DNA from: Amphimedon queenslandica
Lineage: Eukaryota > Porifera > Demospongiae > Haplosclerida > Niphatidae
DNA: 64,000 bases
Reading direction: 5' to 3'
Assembly: GCF_000090795.2 (NCBI RefSeq)
Contig: NW_003546392.1
Span: 139,913-203,912, forward strand
Made by a program: the position numbers and the translations under genes. Below are positions 49,106 through 59,474 of the stretch, in pieces (position 1 is the first letter of the stretch; each line of letters begins with the position of its first letter). Under the pieces are notes generated by a model that saw only the letters and a list, made by a program, of their open reading frames with translations, did not search any database and was not told where the DNA came from.

Positions 49106-51022
49106 GGTGATAGAAATGTTCAGAGGTTGTCGTAAGGAAGATATGCCTCCTCACGTCTTTGCTTCAGGACAGCAAGCGTATTACCACATGGTCCACAACC
49201 AACAGGATCAGTCCATTCTTTTGACTGGTGTCTCCGGCTCTGGGAAGACATTCAACGCCAGATATTTATTGAGATATTTAGCAACGGTTGGGTTCAATGA
49301 TGGATCACACATTAGTAGTAAGAATAACAGCTACTGTTTGTTTAGGCAAGTGTGTGTGATCTTTCCCTCTCTCTCTCTCTCTTGCAGGTGCTAAATTAGA
49401 TGCCGTCCAGCTGTTACTGCATGCCTTCACTAGTGCTAGTACTTATCTTAACCCTCAGGCAACTCGCTGCTCTGTCCTCTATTCACTCGAATTTGATTCC
49501 ATTGGATCATTAACAGCTGCTTCCGCCAGGGTATGATTATTATCATTATTATTATTATTGTTATTATTATTATTGTTGTTGTTGTTTTTTTAGATTTTTC
49601 TGTTGGAGAAGAGCAGGGTATCCTTAAGACCAGATGGAGAATTAAATTTCAACATTTTCTATCAGCTTCTCGCTGGAATCACCAACGATGAAAATTTAAA
49701 GTAATTTATTACTATTAATAACTGCTAATAACTATTAATAACTAGACGGGAGCTCCTGCTTGATGCTGACCCAGGGACTGAGGAACCAAACCAGTACATT
49801 GAACCGTATTCAGATGTAAGGAAGACCAATTGCTGTACCTTTTAATCTCCCTTCCTCTTTCTCTTAGGCCCAACAGATTGAGAGTGCGGCCATTGTGTGG
49901 GACCTGATCTTGAACTGTTTGAATATTCTTGACATCAACGATGAAGAGGCTTATGGCCTCTGGTCAATACTGGCAGCCATTTACCACCTGGGGTATGCTG
50001 GAGTCAAACAAGGTACAGAATGAAGAGCATATGTACATGTATATCACTGCACATGTTCATGTGGTCCATTAATTTTATATTAAAGGCTTTGATTTGATTT
50101 TTAACTTGTGTGCAGCTGCATTAACTTTGTATATTGCAGGGGGATTTTGATCACTAACCACTAAATGAAAACTATAATAATACACACTAATACACATTAA
50201 TACACACTGATACACATTAATACACACTGATACACATTAATACACACTGATACACATTAATACACACTAATACACATTAATACACACTGATACACATTAA
50301 TACACACTAATACACATTAATACACACTGATACACATTAATACACACTAATACACACTAATATATGTATATGTCTTTTCTGAAGGTACTGGTAGAGCTAC
50401 TGAGCGGTTCATTAATCCTGGAGCAGCTGCCAGAGCAGCTGTTCTGCTGGGTGTACCTCATGAAGAATTAGCTAAAGATATCTTCAACCCTCCAAGGGGA
50501 ACAAGCTCTAGAATGTCTTCAGCATTGACATCATCACTCTCAACCTCTCCCAGCATATCTGAAACCAGTTCTATAAACCTGTCAATCGGGTCCTTCAATA
50601 TATCCCCGGGGACTGCTAGAGCCAATCGCTCATACTCTCTTGATGCGTTTGTGATGGGACTCTATGACCAGGCAGTTAATTCACTATTGTATTTAATTAA
50701 CAGGTGATTAATTAAGCATTATCAATTAACCATTATCAATTAACCATTATTAATTAACTATTATTATTATTATAGATCGTTGCAAGCGTCTAATAAATCC
50801 AAAGGAAAGAACCTCATACACATACTGGACACTCCTGGTTTTCAAAACAGAGAAACAGCTGGAGCCAGTGAAGGATCCTCCTTTGATGAACTCTGCATGA
50901 ACTACACAAGGGTATGTTAACATTAGTATTATTATTATTATTATTATTTATTATTATTATCATTATTATTATTATTAATATTGTTTTCATTTTATTATTA
51001 TTATTATTATTATTAATTGCTT

Positions 51023-51088
<66 letters not shown>

Positions 51089-51457
51089 GGAGAGGCTACA
51101 GATGTTATTTCATGATTTTGTTTTTACTTCCGAACAAGAGCGCTACCTTCAAGAGGACATCGACTGGCTCTTTACAGAATTTGTCCTCTCCCCATTATCA
51201 GTAATAGACATCATCGATAAACACGTCCCTCAGGTATATTAATTAATTAATATATTATTATTTTATTTTATTTTATTTTATTTTATTTAGCGTCGTGGGG
51301 CATTTCAAGGTCTTGAGTTGAACGACAAGAAGGGGTTGCTATGGTTACTGGAGGAAGAGTCAATGTATCCTAGCTCCTCCGACCTGACGTTCCTCGAGAA
51401 AGTTAATACCATATATGGAGAAGAGGATGAATATGGTAATTAATTAATATTAATTGA

Positions 51458-51488
<31 letters not shown>

Positions 51489-54400
51489 TATAGGTGTTAT
51501 ACCAGTAAAAGTCAATCTTGACAAAGGTCAGTTCACTATAGTCCATTGCCAGAGGACGCAGCCGATCACGTATGACGTTAATGGGTGGAGACTAAAAGTT
51601 AGGGAACACCCCTCCACTCGTGTTGTTACGTCACTTTTGAGTGAGTCTAAGAACTCTGGAATAGCCTCATTATATCACGGGAGGGGTGTGGCTAGTACTG
51701 GCCATGCCTCCTCTTATAAGGATCCTCAGCAGTCGTCTCGTTTGTCAAGGCACCCCAGCTTTAGCAACCCAACAGCTGGTATTAAGAAGTCATCTCTTTG
51801 CTTGAAAACTAAATTTCAACTTGTGAGTTAAATATAATTATTATGTACTAATGGTCAAATACCCTGTACTGTAGTACAGGTTGTCCTTATGCTGTGTAGA
51901 AAGTTTGAGCTGATTCCGACTTCAATTTTTCAAGTTATAGCCATTTTAAGAAAACGGAAAAAATCTGAAAAATACCCAAGGCTATAGTCCATGGTTTTTT
52001 CCAAAAAATGGCTCCGAAATCACCCCAAATTTTTATTGCATTTTCTGATACATATTGATGTCCTTATGCTGTGTAGAAAGTTTGAGATGATTCCGACTTC
52101 AATTTTTCAAGTTACAGCCATTTTTTAAAAATGGCAAAAATTTGAAAAATACTCAAGACTATAGCCCATGGTTTTTTCCAAAAAATAGCTCTGAAATCAC
52201 CCTAAATTTTTATTACATTTTTTGATACATATTGATGTCCTTATGCTGTGTAGAAAGTTTGAGGTGATTCCGACTTCAATTTTTCAAGTTACGGCCATTT
52301 TAAGAAAATGTCAAAAATCTGAAAAATACCCAAGACTATAGCCCATGGTTTTTTCCAAAAAATGGCTCCAAAATCACCCCAAATTTTTATTACATTTTTT
52401 GATACATATTGATGTCCTTATGCTGTGTAGAAAGTTTGAGGTGATTCCGACTTCAATTTTTCAAGTTATGGCCATTTTAAGAAAACGTCAAAAATCTGAA
52501 AAATACCCAAGACTATAGCCCATGGTTTTTTCCAAAAAATGGCTCCGAAATTACCCCAAATTTTTATTACATTTTTCAATACATATTGATGCCCTTATGC
52601 TGTGTAGAAAGTTTGAGGTGATTCCAACTTCAATTTTTCAAGTTACGGCCATTTTTAAAAAATGGCAAAAATCTGAAAAATGGCTCCGAAATCACCCCAA
52701 ATTTTTATTAAACTTTCCGATTCATATTGATGTCCTTATTGTATTATTAATTTTAGGATTTTGTCATTGACACTTTAAGGAAGACCAACCAGTGGTACAT
52801 TATCTGTATACTGTGTCAGCCATCTTACCACTTACCTGGTGCAATACTCCACCCATCAATCAATAACGAAGAGGCTCCACCCATCCAGGGACATATTGAT
52901 GTACCTCTAGTTCGGACTCAATTAAGACAAGCTGATATAATTCCAGCTGCTAGGATGTACAAACAAGGTATGATTGTTGTTGTTTTTGTTTGTTTTTATA
53001 TTATTAAATACACAGGTTTCCCTGAGCATCAGTTGTTCCCTTCTTTCTGCCGTAAGTTCTCTTCGCTCCTTAGTCCTGACGAGAAGTCGAATCTTCCATT
53101 AAACGATAAAGATGCAGTTGAATATATCCTGCTGGGTCTTGAACTGGATAAGAATAGTTATAAAATAGGTCTCAGCCAGGTTAGCAAATCATCGTCATCA
53201 TCATCATTAATTATTATTTTTATTATTTTAGATATTCTTTAAAGCCGGGGTTTTAAGTTCTTTGGATAAACAGGTCGAAGAGAAGACTCATGATCTGATG
53301 GTTTTGTTCCAGTCTTACTGTCGCGGGTGGCTGGGGAGGAAGAGGAGGGAGAAGCTTGAACTACAACATGCAGCTGCTCACGTCATTCAAAGGAACATCA
53401 TCCAACACGAGATCATAAACGAATGGTCCTGGTGGAAACTGCTGCAAAAAGTGAGCTCGTTTGTTTGTTTGTTTATTTGTTTATTTGTTTATTTATTTGT
53501 TTATTTATTTGTTTATTTGTTTGCATTTTGTTTGCAGGTAAAGCCATTACTTGCCGTTTGGAAAGCTGAAGAAGTTGTGAAAAAGAAAGAAGTAAAAATG
53601 ATGATTATAATAATAATAATAAATATTATTATTATTGTTATTATTATGCATAGTCTGAAATTAAAACTCTTAAAGAGAAAATAGAAAAGATTGAGGAAGA
53701 GAGAAACGTCCTCAAAGACTCAGAAGGAAGACTAGCGGAAAAAGTGAACGTATTAACACAGCAGCTGCTTGAGGCACAGGTGAGAAAGGGGAGGGGCCAG
53801 AATAAAAGAGGGAGGGGCTAGAGGATTGAAGGCTGCATGGTGTCATTATGATGTGTATTTGTGTTTGTATTAGGAGACGGCTCAGCATGTGACTGAGTTA
53901 TTGGAGCAGGAACAGATCGACAGACGAGCTTTACAGGAGCAAAATCAGGACGTCACAGTAATACTAATAATAATATTAATATTAATAACAATGATTATTA
54001 TTAATTAGTCGACGGAGGACGAACTCATTAAAAGGAACGAGGAGCTTCAGTTACAAATTGCTGAGTTGACAATATTAGCAAGAATCAAACAGAGTGAAAA
54101 TGGCGGAGGCGATGAAAACGAAACTGAAAATAACTCTGAAGGTATAGCATATCCCATCCTTTCAATATTTATTTATTTATTTATTTGTTTGTTTGTTTGT
54201 TTGTTTAAAAGCTGTTCTAGAGAAGTACTGGGAGACTAAGAGAGAACTTGAAACCCTCCGGCAGAGAATAAGTACAGAGTATGAAGACCAGGTGGAGCGA
54301 CTGCAACACGCAAAGAAAGTACTTGAGAAAAAGGTGAGATTATTATTATTATTATTATTATTGTTGTTATTATTATTATTATTGTTATTATTATTATTAA

Positions 54401-54766
54401 TTGTAGCTTGCTGATTCTGATGCTGAAGTTGAGGACCTGAGGCGGAACCTGTCCCAGGCTCGTAAGAAAGGATCCAAATTTAGTTCTGAACTGAACGACT
54501 TGAAACTGATGCTTGAGGCACAGCAGAACAGGAACGAAGAATTGGAAAAAAGACAGAGAAAGTAATTGACACAAACAAAAACAACAACAATGATAATAAT
54601 GTTTGTTTGTTTGTTTTAGATTTGATTCTGATATTAATTCAGTAAGAGATGGAGCTAGCGATGAGAAACAAGCCAGGGAGAGATTGGAGAGAGAAAAGAA
54701 TTTATTATCAGCCGATTTCACTTTATTAGAAGAAAAATACAAAGTAAAGTTATTGATTAATTAATC

Positions 54767-54826
<60 letters not shown>

Positions 54827-57645
54827 TTATAGAAATTAAAAGAAGACCATCAGAAACTTGAAAGTGAAAAGACTGAAATAGAAACGGAGCTGTTGAAGAA
54901 AGGAAGCATTAGTACTGATAATGAGGTAATTAATATTCATTGGTGGGTGTGGTCAATTAATAACTGCCATTGCATGTTTCATTTTAGATTGTTTCCTTGA
55001 AAAAAATGAAAAGAGAATTGGAATCAAAAGTTGAAGAGTTGGAGGACGAAGTGGATGATTTGAATATAAAAGTTGATTCATTACAACAAGTAAATTAATA
55101 TTTGTTGTGTCGTTATTGGTATTATCTTTGCTGTTAGGCTAAGTCTCGTTTGGAGCTGTCACAGAATTCCCTCAAAACTCAACATCAAAAGGAGATTGAG
55201 GGGAGGGAGGAAGATATGGAGCAGCTGAAGGCCACCATGAACAAGAAGATAAAGACAATAGAACAGCAGCTGGAGGAAGAACATGAGTCGAAGCAACAAG
55301 TACTCAAGGTAAGAATATGCAGCAATTCTACTTAATCTTGTTGATGCTTTTAAATAATGATGTATTGTTAATTATTATTAATTATCGTGAACAGGCTAAA
55401 CGTGATCTTGAGCGACAGATTGGAGAGATGCAATCAAAGATGACCATTGATCCTGAAGTGGAGAAGAAGCTGAAGAAACAAGTTAAGAAACTAAAGGCTC
55501 TCCTACAGGACGCTCAGGAAGAACTGGAACACGAGAGAGAGACGAGAAATCATGCCGGAGCCATCAGAGGACTAAAAACACAAATAGAAGAAATGGAACT
55601 GAGAGAAAGCTCGGCTGCTAAAGCTCAGAAGAGACTCCAAGCGGAAATGGAGGAACTAACAGCTCAATATGATGAAGTGACTCGGTCTAAACTAGAGGTA
55701 TCACACTGTTACTAAATATAGAACTAAGGGTCATTATTGTTACTATTTTTAGCTTGAGGGACATTTGAGTGAGTTGCAGAGGGAGAAGGATGACTTGGAG
55801 TCAAGGCTTGAAGAGGATGCCGAAGAAATGGAAGAACTGACGAAAAAACTTAGACAGAATATAACACAAAATGGCCACCTACAGCAGCAGATCACTGAAC
55901 TCAAGTTTCAGATAGAAGACTATGAAACCAACAAGGGGATGATGGAAGCAAAAGTAATTGCTACATCTCTTTAAATAGATCTCTTATTCTTGTTGTTTGT
56001 TGTTGTTTGTTGTTGTTTAGGTAAACAAATTGCAGCAAAAAATAAATGAATTGGAATCTGATAGTAACAAGCAGGAGGTTGAAGCCTCTGAAGTGCGAGT
56101 GAGAGAACTGGAACAGAAACTGGAGCTTGAGAGATCAACAATGAAGAGACAAGAAGTACATGATAATAGACATTTTTATTGATTTTTTATTGTTTTATTT
56201 TAGACGACCATTTCTCGTTTGAGGGCACAGCTTGAGAGAGTTCATTCTGATAAAGCTGAAGACAGTTCTACTAAAAGTACTGATGCCATCAAGAGACTTC
56301 AGAAGCAGCTGAGGGAAGCCAGAGAAGAACAGCAAGAGAGTGAACGGAAGGAGCAAGAACAAAATAAAAAGAGAAGACTCATGGTAATGTACCTGTAATT
56401 GTATCAGAAAATAAAAATTTGGGATGATTTTGGAGCCATTTTTTTGAAAAAAATACCGTATAGCTGGAAATATTTGCAGGGAATTAAATTTTGCGAGTTT
56501 GCGATTTTATTTAAAGCGCAAAATTTAAATCCGCAAAATAATGAAATTCATGCATGACCACAGTAGATAATGCTACAATAACTGTCAAAACCGCAAATAT
56601 TTAATCCGCAAACCAGGTTATTTTTAAGGATTCGCAAAATTTTTCTCCGCAAAATTAACCAGCTGTACGGTATGTTGAATTTTACCATAATCATCTCTAT
56701 TAATAGGAAACTGAGATAAATGAATTGCAGTCGCAACTGGCTTCAAGTCAATCCGATCTGAAGTCGGCTCATAAAAGAATTGAAGTATTACAAGAAGCAC
56801 TTGATGAACCAGGACAAGGAGAAGAATACAGCAGTGTGGATGAGCTGGAGTCCAGCTCACCAAAGAGAACAAGAAAGAAAAGAGCTGACAGTGGTGGAGA
56901 CAGCTCAGTGTTGTCTGAAAGAGACATAGCTGTACATGTCTCTGATGAAAGCAGTGATGATGATGAATATATGAAACGTATTAATTCAAGAAAGAAACAA
57001 AGGGAGTTTACAAGTGTTGCAGCTGCTACTGCTGGTAAAGATGACGATGATGATGATGATGAAGATATAGATGAGTTTTTATCAAAATTAAAAAGCAAAA
57101 GAAAGGCAGCTGATGATTCTTACGACAAGGAAAGTGATGAGGAGTACTATAGTAAAAGGAAAGGGCTTGATTCTGATGAGCCTGTTAGAAAGAAAGTTGA
57201 TTGGAGGGCAGCCTTGATTAGCAGCGATGAAGATGAAATCAAACCAATAAAATCATCATCAAGAGATCATTTAAAAATAAGCAGTGACTCTGATCTCAGT
57301 GATGATAATAATATCAGAAAGAAGAGGGATTGGGGCCTTAGCAGTGACGAAGATAAAGAAACTGACAAACTTGAAAAACCAAAACGAAAAACCTACCTAA
57401 CAGAAAGTTCTGATGATGAGAAAACAACTCCAAAAACTAGAAACACTACAGTAGCATCTCCAAAGAGTTCTATTGAGGACTCACCGTCAAGAAAAGGTGT
57501 CAAGTGGGAGGAAGAGCAAACCTCTGGAAAGACTAATGACAAAAGTTTTCAATCTTCTCGGCAGCGAAGAGCTAGGAGACGCTCAAGGCTCAGTAATACA
57601 GGAACTAGTCCGGAAAATTCACCAAAGAAAAGTTCGGAGACTTGA
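46864..57645 (+). CDS. MYO18A: Myosin XVIII (MYO18A-like): PDZ, motor, IQ, coiled coil, charged tail
   Basis: Exon 1 (46864-47853) encodes a Ser-rich, Lys-rich N-terminus ([14 protein letters not shown]) and a PDZ domain ([41 protein letters not shown]). The motor starts near [26 protein letters not shown]. It has [15 protein letters not shown], a P-loop [15 protein letters not shown] (Ser for the usual Glu and Ala, as in class XVIII), LDTPGFQN, and [22 protein letters not shown]. An IQ region follows ([18 protein letters not shown]), then a long heptad-type coiled coil ([45 protein letters not shown]). The final exon encodes an unusual acidic/basic tail of roughly 280 residues rich in SSDDE and RRARRRSR. 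Class XVIII myosins are poor ATPases linked to Golgi and actin filament organisation. Start chosen as the first ATG before the open exon. Confidence 0.93.
47985..48375 (+). repeat. 52/61-bp tandem array in MYO18A intron 1
   Basis: GGCTACACTGTACATGTATT recurs at 48021, 48073, 48134, 48195, 48247, 48299 and 48351, giving spacings of 52, 61, 61, 52, 52 and 52 bp. The 61-bp variants carry an extra CCAATGGTG segment. The unit shares 'taaggacacc' and 'gaggctacactgta' words with the MITE-like element at 1471-1624. Confidence 0.93.
50182..50362 (+). repeat. (TAATACACACTG/TAATACACATTA) 12/24-bp minisatellite
   Basis: Alternating TACACATTAA and TACACACTGA or TACACACTAA blocks in a MYO18A intron, about 180 bp. 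Confidence 0.9.
50926..51089 (+). repeat. (ATT)n microsatellite ending in the 3' splice site
   Basis: ATT triplets with few interruptions run from the donor side into ATTATTAG immediately before the exon GAGAGGCTACAG, so the repeat forms the polypyrimidine tract. Confidence 0.92.
51870..52750 (+). repeat. Tandem array of the 177-bp repeat in a MYO18A intron
   Basis: The ATGGCTCC anchor (one copy changed to ATAGCTCT) recurs at 52008, 52185, 52362 and 52539, exactly every 177 bp, with partial units either side. The last unit has a deletion that joins 'caaaaatctgaaaaa' directly to 'tggctccg' (about 52665-52690). Confidence 0.93.
56400..56452 (-). repeat. Fragment of the 177-bp repeat next to a MITE
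   Basis: TATCAGAAAAT, AAATTTGGGATGATTTTGGAGCC and TTTTTTGAAAAAAA match one end of the 177-bp unit in reverse orientation. It breaks exactly where the 56453 element begins. Confidence 0.65.
56453..56673. mobile_element. MITE-like element with ATACCGTAYAGCTGG termini
   Basis: Left end ATACCGTATAGCTGG (56453) and right end CCAGCTGTACGGTAT (to 56673) are inverted repeats differing at one base. The interior holds four to five CCGCAAA(A)T/TTTGCG words in both orientations and no ORF. It sits inside a MYO18A intron between exons ending about 56383 and beginning about 56707. Confidence 0.8.
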
Positions 57646-57839
57646 TAATTCAACAATTATTAGTTAATTTGGTTATTATTACTTTTTTGATCACTAAACT
57701 TTAATTTTATTACCTCTATTAATCTTTATGTGTGATTTCATTGCAATTAAAACAGTAACATGTGGTTGAAGTATACGGAAAAGTTTAATGTAAATAATAA
57801 AAACCTGTTTGCTCCCGCACTGTCCGCAAGGTAAATAAC

Positions 57840-57905
57840 TAAGAGGTAAATAAACAATTATATTTACCTCCTATGATGCAATCTAATTGGTCAATTTCAA
57901 ACCGT
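57840..57905. repeat. Partial extra copy of the foldback arm
   Basis: AACAATTATATTTACCTCCTATGATGCAATCTAATTGGTCAATT resembles the inner part of the arm in the adjoining foldback element (AAATAATTGACCTCCAATACTGCAATCTCATTGGTCAAT) but lacks the rest. Confidence 0.55.
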
Positions 57906-57908
57906 AGG

Positions 57909-58095
57909 CATGCTAGAATTTTAATAAGCTAGGTTTATGTAGGTGTGAAAAATAATTGACCTCCAATACTGCAATCTCATTGGTCAATGCAAGGTGACCA
58001 CCTTGCAATTGACCAATAAGATTGCAGATTTGCAGTATATTGATCAATTATTTTTCATACTAACCTAAACCTAGCTCATTAAAAATTCTGCCATG
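57909..58095. mobile_element. Long foldback (MITE-like) element upstream of MTG1
   Basis: About 90-bp arms are imperfect reverse complements. The left arm begins CATGCTAGAATTTTAATAAG; the right arm ends CATTAAAAATTCTGCCATG. Both include AGCTAGGTTTA, GAAAAATAATTGA and CTGCAATCT-ATTGGTCAAT, meeting near 57990-58000 with AAGGTGACCACCTT at the centre. The element ends about 15 bp before an NRF1-like GCGCATGCGC (58109-58118) and 227 bp before the MTG1 start. Confidence 0.85.
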
Positions 58096-58321
58096 TCTGT
58101 TTGAAATGGCGCATGCGCAGTACAAATACCCGCCTTACAATGGCGGATCTTAATGCTGTGACAAGGAGTTGAACCATCTCCTTAGGAAGTTTTTGGATAA
58201 GAGAAAGTCTAACAGGAGCAAGATAGAGACAGATAAAGGAGCAGTTGAATGAGAAGAACACAAGAGACTTTGCATAAAAGTCTTTATTTAAAGTCTCTAA
58301 ACTCAGCCATTGTAATAGATC

Positions 58322-59419
58322 ATGCCTGTCTTAGCAATGCTGTCTGGCTACAACTGGTTCCCTGGTCATATGGCGAGAGGAATGAAAGATGCTCTGAGGA
58401 AAGTACAAAAATGTCACCTCGTCATAGAAGTACACGATGCAAGGATCCCACTAACAGGTCGAAACGAAAAACTTAAATTTTCCAAGCACAAGAAAATACT
58501 AGTATTGAACAAGTATGATTTGACCGATCCAAAAGGTATGAAACTTTATAATGAAAATGACGATAGTGTTCCCGTGATCCTGACAAACTGCAGGGGACGG
58601 AACCAAATCTCTGGTAACATCACTGCTCTTCAAAAAGCCATTATAAAGCTAACTAAAGATGACGATATAAAGAATGGCGTTAAAGTAATGATTGTTGGTA
58701 TGCCCAATGTTGGTAAGTCTTCATTGATAAACGCACTAAGGAGACTCTCCCCTGGTATTGGTAGCCCCAAAGCAGCTCCCATTAGTTCCAGGCCGGGATA
58801 TACTAAGACTGTCAGTACTTTTATAAAGATCAGTACCGACCCACTCATAAAACTGTTGGATACTCCTGGTATAATGATACCGAATATTAAAGATGAGGAA
58901 ATGGCTCTTAAACTAGCAGCTGTAGGTAGGCACCCCCACTAGCATTATTTGTTAATATTAAGTTGTGTAAAAATGGCAAATTCTCTCCTTTTCAATTTTG
59001 GCCCGAGACCATGTACTATATAGTACAGGGACCTTGGCCTGATTTGGAGCAACTTCAAAACTGATAAGAAGCTGGGAACTATGCCAAAATCCTGTGGGAA
59101 ATCCTGGTCTAGTTTTATTTGTTATCTATTTTCCATAGGAACACTAGATCATCGATTTGTTGGTGAAGTTAATATAGCGGCATACATACTGAAGATGTTA
59201 AATGAACAAAAATTGTATCAATACGTCAAGAAATATAACCTTGAAGGACCTTGCCATGACACTGATGAACTGCTGCACAATGTTGGACAAAGAATAGGAG
59301 CTTTATTGAAAGGAGGTTTTGTTGATGAAGGAAGATCAGCAACTCACTTTATCAAGAACTTCAGAGAAGGACAGTTTGGACGAATAATGCTTGACAGAAT
59401 CAGTGAGGTTGAGAATTAA
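58322..59419 (+). CDS. MTG1: Mitochondrial ribosome-associated GTPase 1
   Basis: Two exons, 58322-58925 and 59139-59419. The protein opens MPVLAMLSGYNWFPGHMARGMKDALRKV. The G motifs are circularly permuted (YlqF/RbgA type): HDARIPLTGR, then G4 NKYD at KILVLNKYDLT, then G1 GMPNVGKSSLINALRR, then G3 DTPG at KLLDTPGIMIP. The C-terminal half (GEVNIAAYILKML, HNVGQRIGALLKGG, RSATHFIKNFREGQFG) matches MTG1. It assists assembly of the mitochondrial large ribosomal subunit at the inner membrane. The N-terminus is short for a presequence; the start at 58322 is the first in-frame ATG, and an upstream ATG at 58249 is out of frame. The intron carries a fragment of the 186-bp repeat family. Confidence 0.92.
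58970..59070 (-). repeat. Fragment of the 186-bp repeat family in the MTG1 intron
   Basis: 'aaattctctcc', 'ggcccgagaccatgtactatatagtacaggg' (split across the palindrome) and 'atttggagcaactt' reproduce the reverse complement of the 186-bp unit. The central palindrome here has an extra TA. Confidence 0.75.
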
Positions 59420-59474
59420 TGATTATTAATTATTATATAAAGTAAATTATTGACATAAAACAATAATGTGGTTA

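Noticed and set aside
52522-52770. Open frames through the 177-bp units (peptides with [15 protein letters not shown])
   Set aside because: The unit length is a multiple of three, so a frame can recur, but each unit contains stops in most copies and no start context or homology; likewise 14801-15142 and 28549-28794.
58249-58476. Upstream ATG reading frame overlapping MTG1
   Set aside because: It reads the MTG1 exon in another frame; MTG1 homology starts at the ATG at 58322.
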